This document shows positions 43,891 through 52,721 of a DNA stretch of 64,000 bases, in pieces. Source of the DNA: an uncultured Bacilli bacterium (GTDB lineage Bacteria; Bacillota_I; Bacilli_A; RF39; UBA660); NCBI GenBank assembly GCA_934098385.1, contig CAKOOJ010000001.1, positions 1 to 64,000 on the forward strand, read 5' to 3'. The first letter of the stretch is position 1; every line of letters starts with the position of its first letter. Below the pieces are notes generated by a model, which ran no database searches, was not told the DNA's origin, and saw only the letters and a list, made by a program, of their open reading frames with translations. The position numbers and the translations under genes were made by a program.

Positions 43891-45741
43891 TTATTTTAAG
43901 AAACCGTCTCTCTTTAATACACCGATAATAGCATTTGCACAACCAGTTGGAGTTGAACAATAAGGACTTACTTCGTTAATAACACTTGCTTTATATTCAT
44001 CAGTCATTGTGTTAACATTTCCTTTAGTATCAATTCTATCAACGATAGTCTTAATTTCACCTAATTTAGTATTTAATCTAGATTCTACATCTGCTATAGC
44101 AGTATTTAAATTGTCTATTTTACTAAATACAGTATCAGTTGTCGTATCAGTACCATATAATTTAGTTGCAATATCTAACACTTTATTCTTAGTATCATCA
44201 GTAGTATTTTTAATTGTAGTTACATTACTACTTATTGAATTTAATTTTCCAAAAATTGTATCTTCTGTTGCATCATCTTTAGTACCAATTAAATCTGTAC
44301 TAGCTTTTATGCTAGAAATATTTGTATTTGCACCAATTAAAGTATTTGCAATTGTAGTTCCAGCAATAGTACCTAAATTATTAACTATATTATTAGTATC
44401 ATTTTTAACATATGCAATATTACTATCGACAGTATTAAATCTTTCAGTTAATGTTTCAGTACTTGTACCCATAATTTTATCTAAAATTTCTTGTTTACTG
44501 CTATTAACTACAGTTTTAGTCTTAGTATTTATATCTTTTCTAGTTTTTTCAACTTTTTCATTAACTTTTTTAGTTTCTTCTTTAATATTTTGATTTATAT
44601 TAACTCTTGCATTATTTACCTTAGTACTTACTGTTTCGTTAATATTTTTTCTTGAATTTTCAATTTTTTCATTAACTTTTTTAGTTTCTTCTTTAATATT
44701 TTGATTTATATTAACTCTTGCATTATTTACCTTAGTACTTACTGTTTCGTTAATATTTTTTCTTGAATTTTCAATTTTTTCTATAATTAATGTTCTTGCA
44801 TCTTTAACATTTTTATTTATGTTAAGTCTTGCATTATTTACCTTAGTACTTACTGTTTCATTAATATTTTTTCTTGAATTTTCAACTTTAGTTGTGATAA
44901 CATTTCTAGCATTAAGTATAGAATTTTCTAATAATATTTCTGCAGCATCAATGTGACTATTTATTAACACTCTATTTGCATCTACATTATTATTTATTAT
45001 ATCTCTATTAGCATCTGTATTTGAAATTATTAAATTTCTATTTGCATCCACATTATTATTTATTATATCTCTATTTGCATTTGTATTTGCATTTATTAAA
45101 TCTCTGTTTGCGTCTACATTATTATTTATTATATCTCTATTTGCATTTGTATTTGCATTTATTAAATCTCTGTTTGCGTCTACATTATTATTTATTATAT
45201 CTCTATTTGCATTTGTATTTATGTTTACTAATTCTCTATTTGCATCACTATGTTCAACAGCTAATCTTAATGCAGTGCTTATAGCATTATTAAGTAAAGC
45301 CTCAGCTGCATCTACATTATCATTAATAGATTTAGTATTATCTTTTGCATTACTAATAATCTCTTCTGTATTTTCTTCATCATTCTTAACAATTTCATCT
45401 TTACTATTAGTAATATTTTCATTAATATTATCTTTTGTTTCATCTAACTTAGTATTAGTTTTAGAATAATTAGAATTAACATTTTTCTTAACATTATCTA
45501 TTTTTTCTTGAGTTAATGAATCATTATCATTCATTTTTTTATTAGTTTCATCATTTAATTTCTTAGCTTCATTTCTAGTATCATCTATAGAACTAACTAC
45601 TTCAGGAATACTTTCATTATCTACTTTATATACTTTAACTATATTAAATATACCTAGTATTAAAAGTATACCTACAATAGAAGTTATTACAATACTAAAA
45701 ATCTTTGTTGTATCTTTTTTCATACTTCTTTTAAACTCCAT
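43891..45741 (-). CDS. Membrane-anchored repeat coiled-coil protein
   Basis: This is a 616-residue protein with one N-terminal helix (IFSIVITSIVGILLILGIFNIV) and a long extracytoplasmic rod. Residues of about 165-265 are near-perfect 22-residue repeats of the type NTNANRDIINNNVDANRDL. Residues of about 275-430 contain 37-residue repeats with ENSRKNINETVSTKVNNAR. The heptad-like spacing of I, V and L predicts a coiled coil, as in trimeric or tethered stalks. The C-terminus has a small cysteine-pair end (SPYCSTPTGCANAI). The start is 4 nt after the PrsA-like gene. A second in-frame ATG (MKKDTTK) six codons on is possible. The family is not recognised. Confidence 0.7.
   Translation of the reverse strand: MEFKRSMKKDTTKIFSIVITSIVGILLILGIFNIVKVYKVDNESIPEVVSSIDDTRNEAKKLNDETNKKMNDNDSLTQEKIDNVKKNVNSNYSKTNTKLDETKDNINENITNSKDEIVKNDEENTEEIISNAKDNTKSINDNVDAAEALLNNAISTALRLAVEHSDANRELVNINTNANRDIINNNVDANRDLINANTNANRDIINNNVDANRDLINANTNANRDIINNNVDANRNLIISNTDANRDIINNNVDANRVLINSHIDAAEILLENSILNARNVITTKVENSRKNINETVSTKVNNARLNINKNVKDARTLIIEKIENSRKNINETVSTKVNNARVNINQNIKEETKKVNEKIENSRKNINETVSTKVNNARVNINQNIKEETKKVNEKVEKTRKDINTKTKTVVNSSKQEILDKIMGTSTETLTERFNTVDSNIAYVKNDTNNIVNNLGTIAGTTIANTLIGANTNISSIKASTDLIGTKDDATEDTIFGKLNSISSNVTTIKNTTDDTKNKVLDIATKLYGTDTTTDTVFSKIDNLNTAIADVESRLNTKLGEIKTIVDRIDTKGNVNTMTDEYKASVINEVSPYCSTPTGCANAIIGVLKRDGFLK
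44559..44900. repeat. 111-bp in-gene repeats (37 residues)
   Basis: The segment starting at 44559 recurs at 44670, a period of 111 bp with near identity, and a degenerate third unit continues towards 44900. It codes the ENSRKNINETVSTK units of the coiled-coil protein. Confidence 0.75.
45030..45235. repeat. 66-bp in-gene tandem repeats (22 residues)
   Basis: About three consecutive 66-bp units, nearly identical in DNA, code the NANRDIINNNVDANRDLI repeats. High DNA identity points to recent expansion. Confidence 0.8.
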
Positions 45742-45745
45742 TCTT

Positions 45746-46873
45746 CTATTTTATTTTTATTTTTTCGTAAGCACCATAATATGTTATCTTTAGATCTTTA
45801 AGAGCGTCTTTTATATCTTTTATGCATTTTTCTTCTCTTAAATCATCATAATAACTATTTAGTTTTTTATCATCAAGTTCTAGTTTTTGTATTATATGAT
45901 AAGCATATTTTGTTTTAATTGGTTCACTTACATCACCAGGAGATAGTTTTTTTATTTCATCTTCAAGCTCACTTAATAATTCACCATTTTTATAGTATAA
46001 CTCATAATTATTATCATCTTCATCATTTGCTTCACTGTATTTTTTTATCAAGTCATCAAAATTAACACCACTTCTAGCTTCACTTACAATATTTTTAGCA
46101 AGGGCTTCTTTTTGATTTATAGTAGTACTATTAAGATTTTTACCGGTATTTAAATCTACTATAGTAAGTACTATTTGTTTTATCTTCATATAATTATCTT
46201 TATAAGAAGATAAAGCATCATTTTTTTCTTCTTCTGTTAAATCATTTATTTTTCCATTACTATATAATTTTTTTATTATTCTCTTATATAGTTTATCAGT
46301 TTCACTCATCTTATCATAAGATTTATCTGTAGTATTATTTTTCTTCAAGAATTTTCTATATTCTTTCATACCACCTAAACTTTTAATAAATGATTTCTTT
46401 TCTTTATCAAGTTCTTTTCTATCTTCATTAGTTAATTCTATATTATTTTTACTTGCAATTGATTTTATTGCAGAAGCAGTTTTTATGTCACTAATTGCTA
46501 CTTCTTTTAAATAGTCACGCATTGTCATTTTATTTTCATCATCATACATGACATTTAAATCTTCACTCGTTATATCATTAACTTTATCCTTGTAGTAATT
46601 ATATTTAGCAGAATAAATATATATCATATAATCACTTTTATTATAAGTATAATTATCTATACTAACTATTTTAGTATTATATGAACCTTTATTGATACCA
46701 AATGTAATTCCAATAACAGTAAGAATTAATATAAAAGATAATATAAAGTATACTTTATATTTGTTTAACTTTGTTAAACAAATATTTATTTTATTTTTAG
46801 TATCTTTATTAAGTGTTTTCCTTTCTCCTTGTCTTTTACTTATTACTTTATCGTTTTTTATTCTTTTTGCCAT
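45746..46873 (-). CDS. PrsA-like membrane-anchored peptidyl-prolyl isomerase
   Basis: This is a predicted extracytoplasmic foldase of 375 residues. A basic N-terminus of about 40 residues precedes one membrane helix (VYFILSFILILTVIGITFGI). A SurA/PrsA-type helical region follows, then a parvulin-like domain (about 215-325) with MKIKQIVLTIV, KEALAKNIVSEARSGVNFDDLIKKYSEAND and SPGDVSEPIKTKYAYHIIQ. Unlike PrsA it is not a lipoprotein. It is the first gene of an operon with the coiled-coil protein and may fold it. Confidence 0.78.
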   Translation of the reverse strand: MAKRIKNDKVISKRQGERKTLNKDTKNKINICLTKLNKYKVYFILSFILILTVIGITFGINKGSYNTKIVSIDNYTYNKSDYMIYIYSAKYNYYKDKVNDITSEDLNVMYDDENKMTMRDYLKEVAISDIKTASAIKSIASKNNIELTNEDRKELDKEKKSFIKSLGGMKEYRKFLKKNNTTDKSYDKMSETDKLYKRIIKKLYSNGKINDLTEEEKNDALSSYKDNYMKIKQIVLTIVDLNTGKNLNSTTINQKEALAKNIVSEARSGVNFDDLIKKYSEANDEDDNNYELYYKNGELLSELEDEIKKLSPGDVSEPIKTKYAYHIIQKLELDDKKLNSYYDDLREEKCIKDIKDALKDLKITYYGAYEKIKIK

Positions 46874-46910
46874 GTACCTACACTCCTATCCTAGCCAATA
46901 TTACCCTCTT

Positions 46911-46929
46911 AAAAGTAATAATTACTTTT
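46911..46929. promoter_or_regulatory. 19-bp perfect palindrome at the start site (operator candidate)
   Basis: AAAAGTAAT, then A, then ATTACTTTT form a perfect palindrome directly downstream of the -10 box at 46931-46936, so it covers the expected transcription start. This is a classic repressor position. Confidence 0.55.
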
Positions 46930-46930
46930 T

Positions 46931-46959
46931 ATTCTATACAAAATAATTATTTCTGTCAA
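46931..46959 (-). promoter_or_regulatory. Promoter of the foldase/coiled-coil operon
   Basis: TTGACA (46954-46959) and TAGAAT (46931-46936) are 17 nt apart on the minus strand. Confidence 0.75.
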
Positions 46960-47037
46960 TTAATATTATTAAAAAATTTGCATTTTTATGAAATTTGTTA
47001 TATTATATACTTCACCAATTAAGAAAGGGGATTTTTT

Positions 47038-47430
47038 ATGATTAGAATTACATCAATTTCAATATCTAATGTAGATAGAGAAAGAAAACTGGAAATACAA
47101 GAAAGAGCTAAAAATGTTATTGAGATAATTAAGAGATATAATATAGAAAATTGGTATTCTATCGATTATAAACTTGATAGATGTGCTAGATTATGTCGTG
47201 ACTTATTTGATGATAATATGAACGAACATGAAAAAAGTATTTTTTATTTATATGTGTTATTTCCTGATGATATTAAGTTTATGAATTTAATTGAGCAATA
47301 TGAAAAGAATGCTACAAAAATTGCTAAAGTATATAATTTAAATAAAGATATTGTTAAATTAAGATATAAACTATATAAAAGTGTAATTGATGTTAAAACA
47401 TTGAATTTAAAAAATAATAGTCAAAACTAA
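47038..47430 (+). CDS. Unknown 130-residue helical protein
   Basis: I do not recognise it with certainty. It is a cytoplasmic, all-helical protein with GGGG as ribosome site. The C-terminal half (SIFYLYVLFPDDIKFMNLIEQY, then ATKIAKVYNLNKDIVKLRYKLYK) resembles the helical end of ImmA/IrrE-type proteins, in which a short loop precedes a helix-turn-helix-like pair, but no HExxH is present. It could be a DNA-binding or degenerate ImmA-like protein. It converges on queA with a 4-bp 3' overlap. Confidence 0.5.
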   Translation: MIRITSISISNVDRERKLEIQERAKNVIEIIKRYNIENWYSIDYKLDRCARLCRDLFDDNMNEHEKSIFYLYVLFPDDIKFMNLIEQYEKNATKIAKVYNLNKDIVKLRYKLYKSVIDVKTLNLKNNSQN

Positions 47431-48461
47431 CTATTATTTTTTTCTATATACATTGCATCTCCAAAAGAGAAAAATCTATATTTATTTAAAACAGCTACTC
47501 TATATGCATTTAGTATATATTCTTTTTTAGAAAAAGCACTTACTAACATGACTAATGTACTCTTTGGTAAATGAAAATTAGTTATTAAACCATCTACTCC
47601 TTTAAATTTAAAACCAGGATATATAAATATATCAGTCTCTCCAGTAGCTGGCACAAATTCGTTATTATCTCTCATAATAGTTTCTAGTGTTCTAGTACTG
47701 GTTGTGCCTACTGCAATAATTCTTTTACCATTTTTTCTTACTTTATTTAAAGTATTAGCAGCCTTTTCTGTCATTATATAATGTTCACTATGCATTTTAT
47801 GTTTAGTTACATCACTTACATTAACTGGTCTAAAAGTACCAAGTCCAACATGTAAAGTTATATGAACAATTTCTATTCCTTTTTCTTTTATAGAATTAAG
47901 TAGTTCTTTTGTGAAGTGTAATCCAGCAGTTGGAGCAGCAGCGGATCCATAATTTAAAGCATATACAGTTTGATATCTATCTTTATCTTTTAATTTCTCA
48001 TGAATATAAGGTGGTAAAGGCATAGAACCTAATTTATCTAATATTTCCATTAAAATTCCATCATATATAAGTTCTACTCTAGTAATTCCTTCTTCTTTTA
48101 TACCCACAACTTTTGCTTTTAATATTCCTTCTCCAAATGTAATTATAGTATCTTCTTTTAAACGTTTTTGTGGTTTAGCTAAACACTCCCAAATATTTTT
48201 TCCTAAATCATTTAGTAACAGTAACTCTATTACAGCACCTGTACTTTCTTTTATACCAATTAACCTCGCTGGTATTACTTTAGTATCATTAATTACTAAA
48301 GCATCTCCTTTATTTAAATAATCTATAATATTATAAAACTTTTTATGTTCTATATTTCCATCTTTATCCAATACCATTAATTTGCTATCACTTCTATTTT
48401 CTAGTGGAGTTTGTGCAATTAATTCTTGTGGTAAATAGTAATCAAAATCATCGGTTTTCAT
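47427..48461 (-). CDS. queA: S-adenosylmethionine:tRNA ribosyltransferase-isomerase
   Basis: QueA makes epoxyqueuosine at the wobble base of GUN tRNAs using the ribosyl part of SAM. The 344-residue protein has the family motifs YYLPQELIAQTPLENRSDSKLM, VINDTKVIPARL, NYGSAAAPTAGLHFT, and GLGTFRPV. GGGAG precedes the start. Other queuosine genes are not in the window. Confidence 0.96.
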   Translation of the reverse strand: MKTDDFDYYLPQELIAQTPLENRSDSKLMVLDKDGNIEHKKFYNIIDYLNKGDALVINDTKVIPARLIGIKESTGAVIELLLLNDLGKNIWECLAKPQKRLKEDTIITFGEGILKAKVVGIKEEGITRVELIYDGILMEILDKLGSMPLPPYIHEKLKDKDRYQTVYALNYGSAAAPTAGLHFTKELLNSIKEKGIEIVHITLHVGLGTFRPVNVSDVTKHKMHSEHYIMTEKAANTLNKVRKNGKRIIAVGTTSTRTLETIMRDNNEFVPATGETDIFIYPGFKFKGVDGLITNFHLPKSTLVMLVSAFSKKEYILNAYRVAVLNKYRFFSFGDAMYIEKNNS

Positions 48462-48520
48462 TTATAAATCAACTCCCAAAAAGAATTATAACAAAGTTAT
48501 AGAAATTCTTCAATTAGTTA

Positions 48521-48549
48521 TTGTCTATTTGTTTTTATTATGTTATAAT
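48521..48549 (+). promoter_or_regulatory. Promoter of tRNA-Trp
   Basis: TTGTCT (48521-48526) and a TG-extended TATAAT (48544-48549) are 17 nt apart, 11 nt before the tRNA. Confidence 0.75.
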
Positions 48550-48560
48550 TTAGAAGTCAC

Positions 48561-48634
48561 AGGGGTGTGGTATAATGGTAGCATAGGAGTCTCCAAAACT
48601 TTTGATGGGAGTTCGATTCTCTCCACCCCTGCCA
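48561..48634 (+). tRNA. tRNA-Trp (anticodon CCA)
   Basis: AGGGGTG (48561-48567) pairs with CACCCCT (48624-48630). The anticodon CCA is at 48593-48595 in the loop CTCCAAA. There is a GTTCGAT T-loop and an encoded CCA at 48632-48634. The anticodon reads UGG only, in line with UGA as stop. Confidence 0.96.
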
Positions 48635-48644
48635 TTTTGAAAAC

Positions 48645-48670
48645 AACTAACTTATTGTTAGTTTTTTTTT
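48645..48670 (+). terminator. tRNA-Trp terminator
   Basis: AACTAAC (48645-48651) pairs with GTTAGTT (48657-48663), followed by a long T run. Confidence 0.85.
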
Positions 48671-48741
48671 ATACCTAAAACTTTATCATTACATTATTTC
48701 ATTTATCACGTATTATTTCATATGATTTAATGGGTGATAAA

Positions 48742-49167
48742 ATGTTAATTAGTTATACAACAAGAGAATTAGATTTAGTTGCAAGATTAATGAGAGCTGA
48801 AGCAGTCGGCGAAGGAAACTTAGGAATGCTCATGGTTGGTAATGTAATAGTTAATCGTGCCATAGCTACCTGTGACGTATTCAAAGATATTAGAACTTTA
48901 TATGATGTAGTATATCAAAATCCAGGAGGATTTGTTGGTGTTAATTCATCTTTATTTTATTCATCTAGTACAACGCTTGAAAAGAATTTAGCAAAAAGAG
49001 TAATAACTGGAGAATATTATCATCCTGCTACACATGCCTTATGGTTTTATGCTCCTGGAACCGGAAATAATTGTAAATCAGATTTTTATGGTCAACCATT
49101 ATCTGGAAGATACAAAAATCACTGTTTTTATAAACCTATACAAGGTATGTGCAAAGAACTATATTAA
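48742..49167 (+). CDS. SleB/CwlJ-type cell wall hydrolase
   Basis: This is a 141-residue hydrolase_2 domain protein, related to the spore cortex-lytic enzymes SleB and CwlJ. ELDLVARLMRAEAVGEGNLGMLMVGNVIVNRA holds the catalytic glutamate, and ALWFYAPG and the C-terminal cysteines complete the domain. There is no signal peptide or peptidoglycan-binding domain, as in CwlJ. The start at 48742 sits 5 nt after GGGTG; the ATG at 48730 has no ribosome site. Confidence 0.82.
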   Translation: MLISYTTRELDLVARLMRAEAVGEGNLGMLMVGNVIVNRAIATCDVFKDIRTLYDVVYQNPGGFVGVNSSLFYSSSTTLEKNLAKRVITGEYYHPATHALWFYAPGTGNNCKSDFYGQPLSGRYKNHCFYKPIQGMCKELY

Positions 49168-49180
49168 AGTTCTTTTTTAA
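49153..49180 (+). terminator. Terminator of the SleB-like gene
   Basis: AAAGAACT (49153-49160) pairs with AGTTCTTT (49168-49175), followed by T residues. The stop codon TAA lies in the loop. Confidence 0.75.
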
Positions 49181-49719
49181 TTTAAAAATTCTTCATCTTT
49201 AAAATTTTCAGTTATCTTTTTATAATTTTTATCATATTCTAAAAACTTTTTCTTAACAACTTCTGGTTTATCAAAATCTAAACATTTATTATATAAATCT
49301 TCAAGTTCATTAAGTTCTTTTTTATTATCAGCAATAGTATCTAATTTTTCATACTCTAAATAATCATACTCCAAGTATTTTTTAATACATTCCATATCTG
49401 GTGTATAACCATCTACAAAAAACTTTTTATATATACCAAGCCCATAAACTTTTTCATAAGTAGTAGGATATTCTTCATACCCATTAGATTCCATTCTTTC
49501 TAAGTAATATTTAGTAATCAAATCATATTTAGTTAAGTCTACTTCTTTACTTAATATTTCTTTATCAGGATAATTTATTTTAATAACAATATCATCGTCT
49601 TTCTTATAATAACTTATAATCAATCTACCATTTAATTCATTAGATCTATAATACATCTTTTTGTTATGATATTCATCATCGCTAACAAAAATATAAAACG
49701 CTTTATCATCATATAACAT
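49177..49719 (-). CDS. Unknown acidic protein, 180 residues
   Basis: I do not recognise a family. It is a soluble protein rich in D, E, K and Y, with a beta-rich first half and a helical second half (ADNKKELNELEDLYNKCLDF). The start at 49719 follows GGGAGTG; an upstream GTG in frame overlaps that site. It lies 56 nt downstream of the phosphoketolase gene on the same strand and could be read from the same transcript. Confidence 0.55.
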   Translation of the reverse strand: MLYDDKAFYIFVSDDEYHNKKMYYRSNELNGRLIISYYKKDDDIVIKINYPDKEILSKEVDLTKYDLITKYYLERMESNGYEEYPTTYEKVYGLGIYKKFFVDGYTPDMECIKKYLEYDYLEYEKLDTIADNKKELNELEDLYNKCLDFDKPEVVKKKFLEYDKNYKKITENFKDEEFLN

Positions 49720-49775
49720 TAGTATCACTCCCTATCATAATTTTATCACATATTAGAAAAAAAGAAATAGATAAT

Positions 49776-52115
49776 TTACTCCCATTTCCAATTTTCTACT
49801 TCTTCTAAATCTGTTCCATATTGTTCTATATGTATATTATGTTTAATTAATTCTTTTACGCAATAATTTGTTAAATTAAATTTATCAAAATCATCAGATA
49901 TATGTTTTACTACTTCAAGACATATATTAAATCTATCTATCTTATTTATAACTCTCATATCAAATGGTGTAGTTATTCTACCCTCTTCTTGATATCCAAG
50001 TACAGTTAAATCTCTATTATTTCTATCTATAGTTAATTCTTTTATTAAATTAGGATAACCATGGAATACAAATATATTAGGTTTATCTGTAGTAAATAAG
50101 TAATCATATTCTATATCTTTTAAACCGATATTACTTTCTTTTGTGAGTTTTAATAGATTAACAACATTAACTACTCTTACTTTTAATTCTGGAATATATT
50201 TTTTTAGTATTGTTTTAGCTGCTAAAACTTCTAAAGTTGGGGTATCTCCTGCACAAGTTAAAACTATATCTGGTTCTTCATCGCTAGCCCATTTCCAAAT
50301 ACTAGCTCCATTTTTAAAATGTTTTTTTGCTTGATCCATTGTTAACCATTCTGGTCTTTCGTGTTTGCTAGCAACAATAGCATTTACTTTATTATTTGTT
50401 TTTAATATTTCGTTCATAGTTACTATCAAAGTATTAGCATCTGCTGGTAAATATAAACCAATCATATCTTTCTTTTTACATGCTAAATGATTTAAAAAAC
50501 CTGGTTCTTGATGTGTATACCCATTATGATCTTGTTGCCATATATGACTTGTTAAAATTATATTTAATGATGGTATAGGTTTTCTCCACTTTATTTCACT
50601 CGAAGCTTTAATCCATTTTATATGTTGGCTTACCATAGAATCAATTATTCTACTAAAGGCTTCATATGTATGAAATATACCATGTCTACCAGTAAGGGTA
50701 TAGCCTTCTAATAAACCTTCACAAACATTTTCTGATAAGAAACTATCTATAATTCTACCATTATGATTTAAATAATCATCACTAGGTATAATTTTCATAT
50801 TCCATTCTCTATTAGTAACGTCAAATACATAGTTAAGTCTATTTGAAAGTGCTTCGTCTGGACCAAATATTCTAAAATTAGTAGGATTATATTTTATAAC
50901 ATCTCTTAAATATACTCCTAATTCTTTCATATCCATTCCCTTTTTACTACCAGGTTTATCTAACTTAATTCCATAATTATAAATATTTGGTAATAATAAT
51001 TTATTAATTAGTAAACCACCATTAGCATACTTAGACATACCCATTCTCATATTAACATCAGGAATAAACATTCTATATTTATCTCTTAATCTTCCATTTT
51101 CATCAAATAATTCTTCTGGCTTATAACTTCTTAGCCAATTATCTAACACATTTAAAAGTTCCGGATGTTCCTTATCAACAACAATAGGTACTTGATGGCT
51201 TCTAAATGAACCTTCTATTTGTTTTCCATCAATTCTATTTGGACCAGTCCAACCTTTAGGACTACGTAATATAATTAATGGTAATCTTAAATGAACATCA
51301 TCATCTGCTAAGGATTTTCTAAGTTTGATTTGTTTAATTGCATAATCCATAACTTCTGCCATTCTTTCGTGCATATATCTAGTATCAGTTCCACTTACAA
51401 AAAGCACTTCATACCCCATTGCACTAAACATTTCTTCTAATGCATCATCATTCATTCTTCCCAATATGGTAGGATTAGCTATTTTATAACCATTTAAATG
51501 TAAAATTGGTAAAACTGTTCCATCATTTTTTATATTTATAAATTTATTTAGATGCCAACTAGTAGCAAGAGTCCCAGTTTCAGCTTCTCCATCTCCAACA
51601 ACACATGCCGCAATTAAATTTGGATTATCAAGTACCGCTCCATAAGCATGAGCCAAACTATATCCAAGTTCCCCTCCTTCATTTATTGAACCAGGAGTTT
51701 CTGGTGCAACATGACTAGATACACCTTTTGGAAAAGAAAATCTTCTACATAATTTTAGTATTCCATCTTCATTTTCTTTAATATCTGGATAAAATAAACT
51801 ATAAGTTCCTTCAAGGTAATTATTACTTATCATAGCTTGACCGCCATGACCAGGACCAGATATATAAATCATTTCCACATTATGCTTTTTTATGACTCTG
51901 TTTAAATGAGTATATATAAAATTTTGTCCAGGAGCAGTTCCCCAATGCCCTACTAATCTAGGTTTAATATCATCAATAGTTAATTTATTTCTAAGTAACG
52001 GATTATTTAACAAATATATTTGTGCACAAGACAAATAATTTAAAGCTCTAAAATAACCATCAATACTAGTTAATTCTTCTTCATTTAATACATTATTAAT
52101 ATCTTTTTTATTCAT
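49776..52115 (-). CDS. xfp: Xylulose-5-phosphate/fructose-6-phosphate phosphoketolase
   Basis: This thiamine-diphosphate enzyme splits xylulose 5-phosphate (and often fructose 6-phosphate) into acetyl phosphate and a triose or tetrose phosphate. The motifs VGHWGTAPGQNFIYTHLN, GGELGYSLAHAYGA and the ThDP motif VVGDGEAETG are clear. The length of 779 residues is typical. AAGGAAGGG precedes the start. It indicates a phosphoketolase route of sugar fermentation; no other sugar genes are nearby. Confidence 0.96.
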   Translation of the reverse strand: MNKKDINNVLNEEELTSIDGYFRALNYLSCAQIYLLNNPLLRNKLTIDDIKPRLVGHWGTAPGQNFIYTHLNRVIKKHNVEMIYISGPGHGGQAMISNNYLEGTYSLFYPDIKENEDGILKLCRRFSFPKGVSSHVAPETPGSINEGGELGYSLAHAYGAVLDNPNLIAACVVGDGEAETGTLATSWHLNKFINIKNDGTVLPILHLNGYKIANPTILGRMNDDALEEMFSAMGYEVLFVSGTDTRYMHERMAEVMDYAIKQIKLRKSLADDDVHLRLPLIILRSPKGWTGPNRIDGKQIEGSFRSHQVPIVVDKEHPELLNVLDNWLRSYKPEELFDENGRLRDKYRMFIPDVNMRMGMSKYANGGLLINKLLLPNIYNYGIKLDKPGSKKGMDMKELGVYLRDVIKYNPTNFRIFGPDEALSNRLNYVFDVTNREWNMKIIPSDDYLNHNGRIIDSFLSENVCEGLLEGYTLTGRHGIFHTYEAFSRIIDSMVSQHIKWIKASSEIKWRKPIPSLNIILTSHIWQQDHNGYTHQEPGFLNHLACKKKDMIGLYLPADANTLIVTMNEILKTNNKVNAIVASKHERPEWLTMDQAKKHFKNGASIWKWASDEEPDIVLTCAGDTPTLEVLAAKTILKKYIPELKVRVVNVVNLLKLTKESNIGLKDIEYDYLFTTDKPNIFVFHGYPNLIKELTIDRNNRDLTVLGYQEEGRITTPFDMRVINKIDRFNICLEVVKHISDDFDKFNLTNYCVKELIKHNIHIEQYGTDLEEVENWKWE

Positions 52116-52157
52116 AATACCCTTCCTTATTCTAAAAAAATTATATCAAAATTATTA

Positions 52158-52190
52158 TAAAAAAAAAAGTTAATTTTTTCTTTTTAACTC
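52158..52190 (-). terminator. Intrinsic terminator after the paralogous membrane pair
   Basis: AGTTAA (52168-52173) pairs with TTAACT (52184-52189) around the stop codon, followed by a long T run on the minus strand. Confidence 0.55.
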
Positions 52191-52700
52191 TCTTTTTAAC
52201 TTTTTTATAGTTTTATTAGAATAACTATCAAGATTATTTATATTAATTGATAAATTATTATTTTCATATTTTTTGATTATATCTTTGTTTTCTTCTTTAT
52301 TTAATTCGTCAACTATAGATAAAAAATTTCTATATTTTAATAATTCTTCGCTTTCCATAATATTTAATCCCATTAATATTATTGAGAAAACTAAACCTAT
52401 TATTGCAACAATAAATAATAAAACAATATCATTATTTACAGAATAATTTATCATATATAAAAACATAATTGAACTAACAAAATTATATATTTTTTCACTT
52501 TTTATTTTAATATTATTATAATCAATATCTCTATTCTTAGCTTGTTTTAACATTTCTTTATTTAACTTTTCTTCATAATTATTATCTTCATCTTTTAAAA
52601 TAATACTTTTACCATTTAAATATTCAACTATATAATTATTATTATCTTTTCTATAATGTTTTATAATCTCTTCTATATTCTTTGTGTTATAAAAATTCAT
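52170..52700 (-). CDS. Unknown membrane protein, paralogue B
   Basis: This 176-residue protein has a soluble N-terminus with HYRKDNNNYIVEYLNGKSI and LNKEMLKQAKNRDIDY, two adjacent hydrophobic helices (about 75-120) and a charged tail. The start at 52700 follows AAAGGGGG. The same pattern is found in the preceding gene, so the two arose by tandem duplication. The function is unknown. Confidence 0.6.
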   Translation of the reverse strand: MNFYNTKNIEEIIKHYRKDNNNYIVEYLNGKSIILKDEDNNYEEKLNKEMLKQAKNRDIDYNNIKIKSEKIYNFVSSIMFLYMINYSVNNDIVLLFIVAIIGLVFSIILMGLNIMESEELLKYRNFLSIVDELNKEENKDIIKKYENNNLSININNLDSYSNKTIKKLKRELKRKN

Positions 52701-52721
52701 ATTATCCCCCTTTACCAAATA

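Noticed and set aside
44009..45469. Plus-strand ORFs rich in L, V, S and Y opposite the coiled-coil gene
   Set aside because: They are mirror frames of the repeats on the minus strand and have no ribosome sites.
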